50,847 bases of DNA from Phenylobacterium sp. (GTDB lineage: Bacteria; Pseudomonadota; Alphaproteobacteria; Caulobacterales; Caulobacteraceae): NCBI RefSeq assembly GCF_030697925.1, contig NZ_JAUYOJ010000239.1, positions 1 to 50,847 on the forward strand. The letters are read 5' to 3'. Below, piece by piece: positions 1 to 7,573 of the stretch. A program made the translations under genes and the position numbers. The notes beneath the pieces were generated by a model. It was not told where the DNA came from, did not search any database, and saw nothing but the letters and a program-made list of their open reading frames with translations. The number at the start of each line of letters is the position of its first letter. The first letter of the stretch is position 1.

Positions 1-299
1 CGGCTCACGCCTGTCTGTTCAAGCAAAGGCTCCCATTCCCCCGTGGGTCTTGGAATGACATCGCGCGACGATGACTTGTCATCTCCCGCCTAAGGCCGCG
101 CAGACCACCTATCGGTTCCCGGCCTACTTACGGGGAGCTTCGACCCCACTAGCACACTGTATTTATTGAATTAAGAGACGGCCATCCGCCCTGTGTAGCA
201 GCTGTGTAGGCTTGAGCGGGCACTCCGCGTGTCCACTCAGCACGATCCCCATTTGGGCGCACGCTAAGGAGATGTCGCCTAGGTCGCAATTCACTTGGA
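1..299. other. Non-coding left edge with a dyad and a short direct repeat
   Basis: No convincing gene is seen. Two small patterns are visible. Positions 70-83 form a perfect inverted repeat, GATGAC-tt-GTCATC. CTGTGTAG occurs twice, at 191-198 and 202-209. Neither resembles the operator family found to the right, and no function is assigned. Confidence 0.4.
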
Positions 300-1664
300 T
301 CAGCTGAAGTGAAGCCGGCGGTAACGGCCGCGGAAGAATAGCAGCGGGTCGCGACGCGGTTCGAAAATGGCGGACTTGACGCGACCGATCATCACGACAT
401 GGTCGCCGGCCTCGTGAACCGACTCGGTCTCACACTCGAAGGTCGCCAGAGACCCCACGATCACCGGCACATCGAGCTTTCCCATCTCCCATTTGACGGA
501 GGCGAACCGGCTCTCCTGGGGGCCCGCAAAGGCGTTCGACGCGGGCTGCTGGCCGATGTGCAGGACGTTGATCGCGAAGCGGCCGGCGGACCTGAAGGCG
601 GGCAGGCTGCTCGACTTGCCGGAGAGGCAAAACAGGATCAGCGGCGGATCCAGGGAGACAGCCGTGAAAGAGTTCGCCGTCACCCCCACTGGGCCATCCT
701 CGCCCACAGTGGTCACGACCGTTACGCCCGTGCCGAAGCAACCCAGGGCATTGCGCAAGGTCCGAGCGTCGGATCCCTCCGTGAACCGCTCAGGACTGCG
801 GGGCGCTCTGCGTTCGAGAAACTCAAGGACCGTCGCGTTGAAAGCGTCGGCCCGGTCGGATGCCACGAGGTGGCCGGCCCCGGCGATCTCGATGGATTCG
901 GCGTCGTTTAGCAGGGATTGTAAACGCTCGGTCGCCTCGGACGTGACCAGCCCGCTTTCCCCGCGCAGCAGCAGCACCGGGATCTTCAGACCCCTGGCCG
1001 CCTGCTCAAGGCGGACCGCCATGGTGTCGGCATTGATCGCGCTCAGAAACCGTTCGTCCCAGAGCCACCGCAACCGCCCGCTGTCATCAGTGCGCAGGTG
1101 TTCACGCAGGCGGTCGGCGGACTTCGGCTTGGGCCGATGCGGCGAGATCCTGTGTGCGACCTCGAGCGCCTCTTCCGCCGTCTCGAATCCGCTCGCGTAC
1201 TCGTGCATGAGCTGCTTGATGCGCCCAGCCTCCTCCTGGTCGATTTGCGGAGCGGCGTCCACCAGCACCAAGCCGCTGGCCACCTCGACCTCGCTCTCGC
1301 CAAGGGCGGCAAGGGCCGCCAAGCCACCAAGCGACGCGCCGATCACCACCGGCCGGCTCCCCATCTGACGAAGGACGTGCACGACGTCCTGGGACAGCGC
1401 GTCCAGGTCGTATCGACCATCGGAGGGCCAGCCGCTCTCGCCGTGGCCGCGCAAATCCACGCAGATCACGCGGCGCCCGGCGTCAGCCAAGGCGCGCGCC
1501 GCCCGTCTGTATGCACTCTTCGACTGACCACCGCCTGGGAGGAGCAAGACGGCGGGCCGATCGGCGTGGCCCCAGCTTTCGGCCGCAAGCGCTACGCCAC
1601 CGAAACCCTCGAACGTTAGCGGATCCCCACTCTCGGTGGCGCGCATAGGCATCGACCCATCCAT
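300..1664 (-). CDS. Alpha/beta hydrolase fused to a flavin reductase
   Basis: Two domains lie in one 454-residue chain. Residues about 15-285 form an alpha/beta hydrolase with nucleophile elbow GASLGG (Ser111), oxyanion-loop GGG, and GAGH with catalytic His265. Residues about 300-454 form an HpaC-like FMN reductase domain (LRNALGCFGTGVTVVTT near the start, a flavin-binding ANSFTAVSLDPP segment after it). The hydrolase half is a paralogue of the one at 28194. The frame stays open to a TTG at 1757, inside the operator. The ATG at 1664 is preferred because GGAG lies 6 nt upstream and the extra residues are not hydrolase-like. The gene follows dodecin, GMC oxidoreductase and P450 in the same direction. 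A reductase half would supply reduced flavin to a monooxygenase, but none is encoded beside it. Both family calls are firm; the substrate is unknown. Confidence 0.85.
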   Translation of the reverse strand: MDGSMPMRATESGDPLTFEGFGGVALAAESWGHADRPAVLLLPGGGQSKSAYRRAARALADAGRRVICVDLRGHGESGWPSDGRYDLDALSQDVVHVLRQMGSRPVVIGASLGGLAALAALGESEVEVASGLVLVDAAPQIDQEEAGRIKQLMHEYASGFETAEEALEVAHRISPHRPKPKSADRLREHLRTDDSGRLRWLWDERFLSAINADTMAVRLEQAARGLKIPVLLLRGESGLVTSEATERLQSLLNDAESIEIAGAGHLVASDRADAFNATVLEFLERRAPRSPERFTEGSDARTLRNALGCFGTGVTVVTTVGEDGPVGVTANSFTAVSLDPPLILFCLSGKSSSLPAFRSAGRFAINVLHIGQQPASNAFAGPQESRFASVKWEMGKLDVPVIVGSLATFECETESVHEAGDHVVMIGRVKSAIFEPRRDPLLFFRGRYRRLHFS

Positions 1665-1753
1665 GGTGTGCTCCGGCGCGACCGCAGCGGGGGCCCAGGG
1701 CGCCCGCTTGAACTGCGGCGGCAGTTGCCATCCTAGGACGACCGGCAGATATG

Positions 1754-1773
1754 TCAACTATCTAGTCGGTTGA
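1754..1773. promoter_or_regulatory. Island operator site A
   Basis: TCAACTATCTAGTCGGTTGA. The outer arms TCAAC/GTTGA are 10 nt apart. It lies 89 nt upstream of the hydrolase-flavin reductase start and directly follows the dodecin stop, so it may drive an internal promoter. Confidence 0.6.
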
Positions 1774-2004
1774 TTATTTGACCTGCGTAGGCGCAGGATC
1801 GTCCAACGTAAACCCGGCCTTTATGAGCACCTGGTAGCGTTTGACTTTGCCGTCGGCGATCTGGCCGCGCGTCTGGAGCACCTCGAACCAACGCAGGTTC
1901 CGCGTGGTGGCCGACGCCCGGGCGATGGCCACCTCGATGGCGTGCTCGATGCTCTGTTCCGACGACCCTCCGAGTTCCACGACCTTGTACACGTGTTCCG
2001 ACAT
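1774..2004 (-). CDS. Dodecin family flavin-binding protein
   Basis: This 76-residue protein matches dodecin in length and pattern: an [13 protein letters not shown] beginning, a helix rich in alanine, then [13 protein letters not shown]. Trp39 corresponds to the conserved Trp that stacks on the flavin isoalloxazine ring. Dodecins assemble as hollow dodecamers that store or buffer flavin. AGGAGG precedes the ATG. Its place between a GMC flavoenzyme and a flavin reductase fusion suggests it buffers flavin for the same pathway. Confidence 0.9.
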   Translation of the reverse strand: MSEHVYKVVELGGSSEQSIEHAIEVAIARASATTRNLRWFEVLQTRGQIADGKVKRYQVLIKAGFTLDDPAPTQVK

Positions 2005-2123
2005 TGCAGCCTCCTGCCCGGTGAAGAGCTCAGCCTACGCCCGCTCTAGCCTCGCATCTCGAACTGATTTTGGTCCGTCGCCTCGTCGTAGTTGGTGCAT
2101 CTACCGCTTGCCCGCGCCCCGGC

Positions 2124-3779
2124 CTAGGCGGGGACGGCCGAGCGCTTGCGAGGCGAGGTCGCCGCAGCGGGCGGCGTCCGCCCGAGCACCAGGTCGGCCG
2201 CCTTCTCGCCGATCATGATGCTTGGCGCGTTGGTGTTGCCGCCCACCAGCGTCGGCATGATCGAGGCGTCGGCCACCCGCAGGCCTTCGAGGCCGAACAC
2301 CTTCAGCCGCTCGTCGACCACGGCGCGCCCGTCGTCTCGCGAGCCCATGCTGCAGGTGCCCACCGGATGGTACTGCGAACTGGCGGTGCGCCGGATCCAG
2401 GCCTTGAGGTCGGCTTCGGAACGGATATCGGAGCCGGGGTTCATTTCCACGCGCGAGATCGAGCGCAGAGCCGGCTGGGCGGCGACCTCGCGCACCTGGG
2501 CGATCGCGTCCAGCATCACCCGCAGGTCGCGGGGCGCCGAGAGGTAGTTGCCGCGGATCACCGGGTCGGCGAACGGGTCGGCCGACTTCAATGTGATCGT
2601 GCCGCGGCTTTCCGGATTCAGTCCGCAGAGGCTGATCGAGAACCCGTCGCGGATGGTCTTGTCGCCCGCCAGCTGCACGATCGCCAGCACGCAGTTCAGC
2701 TGCACGTCGGGCCGGTCGATCTCGGGCCGGGTGCGCAGGAAGGCGCCCGCCTCGAGGAAATTCTGCCGCCCCGGCCCCTGCCCTCGCACGAGATAGTCGA
2801 GGCCCGTTCGGAGCTTCGCCAGGCCGCGCGCGTAGGTGTAGGCCGTGTCCATGCCGGGCACTTCCCAGCCCAGCCGCACGGCGATGTGGTCCTGCAGGTT
2901 CTTGCCCACGCCCTTGAGCTCGTGGGTCACGCCGACGCCGGCGGCGCGCAGCTCCTCGGGGTCGCCAACGCCTGAGAGCTGCAGGATGTGCGGGGTCTGC
3001 ACAGCGCCGGCGCTCAGGATCACCTCGGCGCGCGCGTAGGCGACCCGCCGAGAGTTGCTCGACCCCACGACATACTCGACGCCAACCACGCGCCCCTTCT
3101 CGATCACAACGCGCGTCGTGCGCGCGCCGGTGCGGATCGTCAGGGTCGGCCGCCGGCCGGCGATTGGGCGTAGGTAGCCGCGAGCCGCACTCCAGCGCTG
3201 GCCGTCGCGGATGGTCAAATGGTAGCGGCCGAAGCCGTCCTGGCGGGCGCCGTTGAAGTCGCTGGTGATCTCATGACCTGCCTGGCCGCCGGCCTCGATG
3301 AAGGCATCATAGATGCCGTGCGGAGAGACTGCGCGCGACACGCAGAGCGGGCCGTCGCGGCCGTGGAAGGCGTCGTCGCCCTCGCCCAGCAGAGTCTCGG
3401 CTCGCTTGAAGTAGGGCAGCACGTCCGCATAGGACCAACCGGCCAGGCCCATCTGCCGCCACTGATCATAGTCGCGCGCGTGGCCGCGGATGTAGATCAT
3501 GCCGTTGATCGAGGACGACCCGCCGAGTCCCTTGCCGCGGGGGAAGAACACCCGCCGGCCGTCGAGGTGGGGCTCCGGCTCGCTCCAGAACCCCCAGTTG
3601 TAGCGACCCTTGCCGCCGATCAGGCTGTAGGCGCCGGCGGGCATCTTCACGAGGATGGAGTCGTCCTTGCCGCCCGCTTCGAGGAGCAGGACGCGCGCCT
3701 CGCCGTCGGCGGTCAGTCGGTTGGCCAGGACGGAGCCGGCCGAGCCAGCGCCCACCACGATGTAGTCGTACTCTTGCAT
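2124..3779 (-). CDS. GMC family FAD-dependent oxidoreductase (choline dehydrogenase-like)
   Basis: The 551-residue protein has the N-terminal FAD dinucleotide motif GAGSAG (residues 10-15), the GMC signature around residues 84-100 (GLGGSSSINGMIYIRGH), the second signature SAGAVQTP, and a catalytic His471/Asn515 pair (YHPVGT...GGNTN). Such enzymes oxidise primary or secondary alcohols to aldehydes or ketones. It starts 24 nt after the P450 stop and so is probably cotranscribed. The pair could carry a methyl group to an alcohol and on to an aldehyde, with the divergent aldehyde dehydrogenase making the acid. The true substrate is unknown. Confidence 0.92.
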   Translation of the reverse strand: MQEYDYIVVGAGSAGSVLANRLTADGEARVLLLEAGGKDDSILVKMPAGAYSLIGGKGRYNWGFWSEPEPHLDGRRVFFPRGKGLGGSSSINGMIYIRGHARDYDQWRQMGLAGWSYADVLPYFKRAETLLGEGDDAFHGRDGPLCVSRAVSPHGIYDAFIEAGGQAGHEITSDFNGARQDGFGRYHLTIRDGQRWSAARGYLRPIAGRRPTLTIRTGARTTRVVIEKGRVVGVEYVVGSSNSRRVAYARAEVILSAGAVQTPHILQLSGVGDPEELRAAGVGVTHELKGVGKNLQDHIAVRLGWEVPGMDTAYTYARGLAKLRTGLDYLVRGQGPGRQNFLEAGAFLRTRPEIDRPDVQLNCVLAIVQLAGDKTIRDGFSISLCGLNPESRGTITLKSADPFADPVIRGNYLSAPRDLRVMLDAIAQVREVAAQPALRSISRVEMNPGSDIRSEADLKAWIRRTASSQYHPVGTCSMGSRDDGRAVVDERLKVFGLEGLRVADASIMPTLVGGNTNAPSIMIGEKAADLVLGRTPPAAATSPRKRSAVPA

Positions 3780-3803
3780 GGCGAAGCGCTCTTGGACGGA
3801 CAG

Positions 3804-5045
3804 CTAGTCGATGCGGATCCGCACCGGCATGGTTTCGAAGCCGTGACCGGCCAGGGTGGCGGGCCGCACAGGCTCGCTGGCCAGTTCCACGACCATCCGG
3901 CGGCGGATCATCTCCTCTAGCAGGATGCGGATCTGAAGCTCGGCCAGGCGTGAGCCCAGGCAGCGATGGATGCCGAAGCCAAAGGAGACGTGCTGCCGGG
4001 CGTTCTCCCGGTCGACGATCAGCCGGTCGGGCTCCTCGAACACCGTCTCGTCGCGGTTGCCCGAGATGTACCACATGACGACCTTTTGACCCTTCTTGAT
4101 CTGCTGGCCGCCGAGTTCAGTGTTCTCCACACATGTGCGCCGCATGGAGAGCACCGGGGTCTGCCAGCGGACGATCTCCGGCACTGCGTTGTCCAAGAGC
4201 GACGGGTCGGCGCGCAGCTTCGCCCACTGCTCGGGGAACTGGTTGAACGCCAGGATCATCCCACTCATTGAGTTGCGAGTGGTGTCGTTGCCGCCGACGA
4301 TCAGCAGCGCCAGATTCCCGAGCTTTTCCTCCCAGGTCAGGTCGCCCATGGCCTCGGAGTGGGCCATCCGCGAGATCAGGTCGGTGCCCGGCGCTTGGTT
4401 CTTCTTCTCCGCCCAGACCCCGTTGAAGTAGGTGGTCATCGCATGCATGTGCGCGTCACGCACCTTGCTCATCTCCGGATCGCGGGCCGCCTCGACATTG
4501 CGGGACCAGTGCGACCATTCGGTGAGCTGGCGTCGATCTTCCCAGGGGAAGTCAAACAGGATGGCGAGCATCTGGGTGGTCAGCTCGACTGAGACGTTGT
4601 CAACCCAGTCGAACGTCTCGCCAATCGCGATGGCGTCCAGCCGCTCCGATGTGCGCTTGCGGATCGCAGCGCCCATGCGCAGCAATTCGGACGGAGAGAA
4701 GGCCGGCGCCACCACCTTGCGCTGCTCGGTGTGGCGCGGCCGGTCGCTGGACAGGAAATTTTGCATATAGAGGTCGACGATCGATATGCCGCCGTACTTG
4801 AAGTCCGAGGAGAAGATCTCCGGGTGGGACTCCACGTAGGTGATCAGCTCGTGGGTGGTCACAGACCAGAATGGGCCGTGCGGGCTTTCGGACAGGAAAT
4901 GCACCGGAGCCTCGCGTCGCAACCGTGCAAATGGGGTGCGCCAGCTGTCCTGGGCGTATAGCTGGACTTCGCTCACATCAAGCTGATCTAGGGGGATGTC
5001 CGCAGCGTTCCCACCGGTCGTCTCAGCCAGGGCCTGCATCGCCAA
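3804..5045 (-). CDS. Cytochrome P450, soluble bacterial class I type
   Basis: At 413 residues the length fits a soluble bacterial CYP. Visible are the I-helix oxygen-activation motif GGNDTT (251-256), the ExxR motif EIVR (290-293), and the haem-binding loop FGFGIHRCLG with the ligand Cys362. The frame begins with TTG at 5045; an ATG two codons later (5039) is an equally good start, with GGGAG upstream of both. Class I P450s need a 2Fe-2S ferredoxin and a reductase. The only ferredoxin in the window (11220) is frameshifted and no reductase is seen. It is first in a leftward unit with GMC oxidoreductase and dodecin. It probably hydroxylates an unactivated carbon of the substrate. Confidence 0.95.
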   Translation of the reverse strand: MAMQALAETTGGNAADIPLDQLDVSEVQLYAQDSWRTPFARLRREAPVHFLSESPHGPFWSVTTHELITYVESHPEIFSSDFKYGGISIVDLYMQNFLSSDRPRHTEQRKVVAPAFSPSELLRMGAAIRKRTSERLDAIAIGETFDWVDNVSVELTTQMLAILFDFPWEDRRQLTEWSHWSRNVEAARDPEMSKVRDAHMHAMTTYFNGVWAEKKNQAPGTDLISRMAHSEAMGDLTWEEKLGNLALLIVGGNDTTRNSMSGMILAFNQFPEQWAKLRADPSLLDNAVPEIVRWQTPVLSMRRTCVENTELGGQQIKKGQKVVMWYISGNRDETVFEEPDRLIVDRENARQHVSFGFGIHRCLGSRLAELQIRILLEEMIRRRMVVELASEPVRPATLAGHGFETMPVRIRID

Positions 5046-5117
5046 ATCACTCCCGTCACGCCGCTTCTATTCGGGCGGCATCAGCAGCCTGGACGTTGCA
5101 TTCCCGGCCGCGAGGTG

Positions 5118-5137
5118 TCAACTATCTAGTTGGTTTA
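5118..5137. promoter_or_regulatory. Island operator site B (divergent P450 / aldehyde dehydrogenase)
   Basis: TCAACTATCTAGTTGGTTTA. It contains the 16-nt dyad TCAACTA-TC-TAGTTGG. It lies 23 nt upstream of the aldehyde dehydrogenase ATG and 72 nt upstream of the P450 start, so it can control both. Confidence 0.65.
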
Positions 5138-5160
5138 AGTAAATCAAGCTGGAGTGGCCG

Positions 5161-6612
5161 ATGCGCGAACTTGATCGCCTCTATCTTGACGGAGCCTGGG
5201 TCGTCCCCTCGGGCAGCCTGTCAGTCAACGTGATCAATCCGGCGACCGAAGAAGCTTCGGGACGCCTTACTCTCGGCGACGAGGCCGACGTCGACCGTGC
5301 GGTCGCCGCCGCTAAGGCGGCCTTACCCGGGTTCCGGCAGACCTCTCGCGAAGAACGCATCGCCCTGCTCGAGCGAATCATCGACGGCCTCGTCGCACGT
5401 GAAGACGATATCGCAGCCGCGGTCACCGATGAGATGGGCTCTCCCCAGGGCTTCAGCCTCGAGGTCCAGGCCAGGTCGGCGGCGCTGCACGCGCGGGTCA
5501 CGCTGGAGACGCTCAGGAACTACGCCTTCGAGACCTGGAGCGGCCGGACCCTAGTCTGCCACGAACCCATCGGCGTCTGCGCCCTCATAACCCCCTGGAA
5601 CTACCCAGCCGGCGCAATCCTCACCAAGCTCGCGCCAGCTCTGGCAACGGGCTGCACGGTCATCCTCAAGCCATCCGAATATGCCCCCTACTCCGCACAG
5701 ATCGTCGCTGAGGTAATCCACGGCGCGAGCCTGCCGCCGGGCGTCTTCAACATGGTGTTCGGCGACGGGGAGACGGTGGGCGCGGCGCTGAGCGGCCACC
5801 CGGACGTCGACATGGTGACGATCACCGGCTCGGTGCGCGCGGGCATCGAGGTGGCGCGGCGCGCGGCTTCCACCGTCAAGCGCGTGCACCAGGAGCTCGG
5901 CGGAAAGAGCCCGAACATCCTATTGGACAGCGCCGACTTCCCGACGGCCGTGCCCAATGCGGTACGCGCAGCGATGATCAATTCGGGCCAGGCCTGCATC
6001 GCTCCCACCCGCCTGCTAGTTCCCGCGTCCCGCCGTGAGGAAGTCCGTAAGCTCGCCGCCGAGGCTGCCGCGGCGATGACAGTGGGTCATCCGGAGTCCG
6101 GAGCCATTCTCGGCCCCGTCGCCAACGGCGCGCAATGGAACCATATCCAGGCGATGATCAAAAAGGGCGTCGACGAAGGCGCCACCCTCGTCTGTGGGGG
6201 ACCGGGTCGACCGGAAGGACTCGACCGCGGCTACTACGTTCGCCCGACCATCTTCGCCGACACGACGCCGCAGATGAGCGTCGTCCGCGACGAGATTTTC
6301 GGACCGGTCCTGGCCATCCAGGAGTTCGACGGCGTCGAACACGCGATCGAGATGGCCAACGACACTCCTTACGGTCTGGGCGCCTATGTGCACGGAGCCG
6401 ACCTCGAAGAGCTGCGGGCTATCGGCGGCCGCCTGCTGGCCGGCCAAGTCTTCCTGAACGGGACTGGGATGCAGATTGGCGACCCGACTGCGCCGTTCGG
6501 TGGTGTGAAGCTCTCGGGCAATGGCCGCGAACGTGGCGCAGCCGCGTTCGAGGCGTTCACCGAAGTGAAGGCGTACCTGGGCTACTCGCCGCCTCAGACG
6601 GTTGACGCCTAA
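5161..6612 (+). CDS. NAD(P)-dependent aldehyde dehydrogenase
   Basis: The 483-residue protein has all key ALDH residues: Asn147 in PWNYPA, Lys170 in ILKPSE, general base Glu245 in ELGGKSPN, and nucleophile Cys279 in NSGQACI. The C-terminal PFGG and the length are normal for the family. It converts an aldehyde to a carboxylate. It is divergent from the P450-GMC unit and shares an operator with it, which fits a P450, alcohol oxidase, aldehyde dehydrogenase series. The stop lies 6 nt from the convergent SDR stop. Confidence 0.95.
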   Translation: MRELDRLYLDGAWVVPSGSLSVNVINPATEEASGRLTLGDEADVDRAVAAAKAALPGFRQTSREERIALLERIIDGLVAREDDIAAAVTDEMGSPQGFSLEVQARSAALHARVTLETLRNYAFETWSGRTLVCHEPIGVCALITPWNYPAGAILTKLAPALATGCTVILKPSEYAPYSAQIVAEVIHGASLPPGVFNMVFGDGETVGAALSGHPDVDMVTITGSVRAGIEVARRAASTVKRVHQELGGKSPNILLDSADFPTAVPNAVRAAMINSGQACIAPTRLLVPASRREEVRKLAAEAAAAMTVGHPESGAILGPVANGAQWNHIQAMIKKGVDEGATLVCGGPGRPEGLDRGYYVRPTIFADTTPQMSVVRDEIFGPVLAIQEFDGVEHAIEMANDTPYGLGAYVHGADLEELRAIGGRLLAGQVFLNGTGMQIGDPTAPFGGVKLSGNGRERGAAAFEAFTEVKAYLGYSPPQTVDA

Positions 6613-6618
6613 CCGCGG

Positions 6619-7365
6619 TCATTGCATTCGCAACCCGCCATTCACGTCGAGCGTGGATCCGGTCACAAATGCGGCTTCCGCCGAGGCCAGATAGGCGGCG
6701 GCCGCGGCGACTTCTTCGGCCATCCCGACCCGTCCCACAACGAGCGACGACATCGCCTTGTACTCACCCACTCTCGCCACGCCTGCGCGGAACATGGGGC
6801 TGTCGATCGGGCCCGGCGCTATGGCGTTGACGGTGACGCCATACTGGGCCAGCGCCCGTGCGGCGCCCTTCGTGAGGGACAGCACCGCCCCCTTCGAGGC
6901 TTGATAGGAGACTGGGCTGCTCGGTCCTCCCAGTTGCGCCGCTGAGCTAGACACCAGGATGATCCTCCCGTGCTCAACGGCACGGATGGGGAGACGGCGC
7001 GCCATCTCCCGACAGCACAGGAACGAGCCCGTGGCGTTCACCGCCAGCACTCGATCCCATTCTGCAATCGGCAGGTCTGCCAGCGCGTACGGCTCTCCCA
7101 GCCGCACGATCCCAGCGAAGTTGGCCACCACGGCCACCGGGCCAGCCAGCGCCTCCGCGCGGTCGAAGGCGGCCGCCACCGACGCCTCATCGGCGACGTC
7201 CATACGCACGAAGGCGTGGCCGGCCCCGGGCAATTCCGCCGCCGTCTTCACGCCCGCATCTCCGTTGAGATCGGCAAGGAAGACCTTCATGCCGTCGGCC
7301 GCAAAGCGTCGGGCCGTTGCGAGGCCAAGTCCGCTAGCGCCGCCGGTGACAAGTGCTATGCGCAT
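6619..7365 (-). CDS. Short-chain dehydrogenase/reductase (SDR 1)
   Basis: A classical SDR of 248 residues. The cofactor motif TGGASGLG is at 7-14. ADL after beta-2 suggests NAD(H). NAFAG is replaced by NFAG near 82-85. The catalytic residues lie in the SSS stretch (139-141), Tyr154 and Lys158 (YQASK). It ends with the usual VNGG. It interconverts an alcohol and a ketone of unknown identity. Operator C is 42 nt upstream, so it is probably a single-gene unit in the same regulon. Confidence 0.93.
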   Translation of the reverse strand: MRIALVTGGASGLGLATARRFAADGMKVFLADLNGDAGVKTAAELPGAGHAFVRMDVADEASVAAAFDRAEALAGPVAVVANFAGIVRLGEPYALADLPIAEWDRVLAVNATGSFLCCREMARRLPIRAVEHGRIILVSSSAAQLGGPSSPVSYQASKGAVLSLTKGAARALAQYGVTVNAIAPGPIDSPMFRAGVARVGEYKAMSSLVVGRVGMAEEVAAAAAYLASAEAAFVTGSTLDVNGGLRMQ

Positions 7366-7407
7366 TCGCGCCTCGAATCAGCGTGAGGGCCATCCCCGCG
7401 CAATTAT

Positions 7408-7427
7408 TAGTACATCTAGTCGGTTGA
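7408..7427. promoter_or_regulatory. Island operator site C
   Basis: TAGTACATCTAGTCGGTTGA. The right 13 nt are identical to site A; the left arm is degenerate. It lies 42 nt upstream of SDR 1. Confidence 0.5.
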
Positions 7428-7523
7428 TAATAGCCCGCTCGGCGCGCCTTGCTCGCCGCCTCCATGGCTTCCTCGGTCGGCGCCAGCCTAGACCAATTGA
7501 CAATATCCCCACCTCCGCTACGG

Positions 7524-7543
7524 TTGACCAACCAGTTGGATTA
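7524..7543. promoter_or_regulatory. Island operator site D
   Basis: TTGACCAACCAGTTGGATTA, containing the dyad CCAAC-CA-GTTGG. It matches site P read on the other strand at 19 of 20 positions. It lies 30 nt upstream of the TonB receptor ATG. Confidence 0.6.
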
Positions 7544-7573
7544 GAACCAACGCGAATAGTATTGGGGAAGAAC

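Noticed and set aside
6959..7573. N-terminal extension of TonB receptor 1 in the same open frame
   Set aside because: It is antisense to SDR 1, runs through both operators, and precedes a normal signal peptide with its own ribosome site at 7574.
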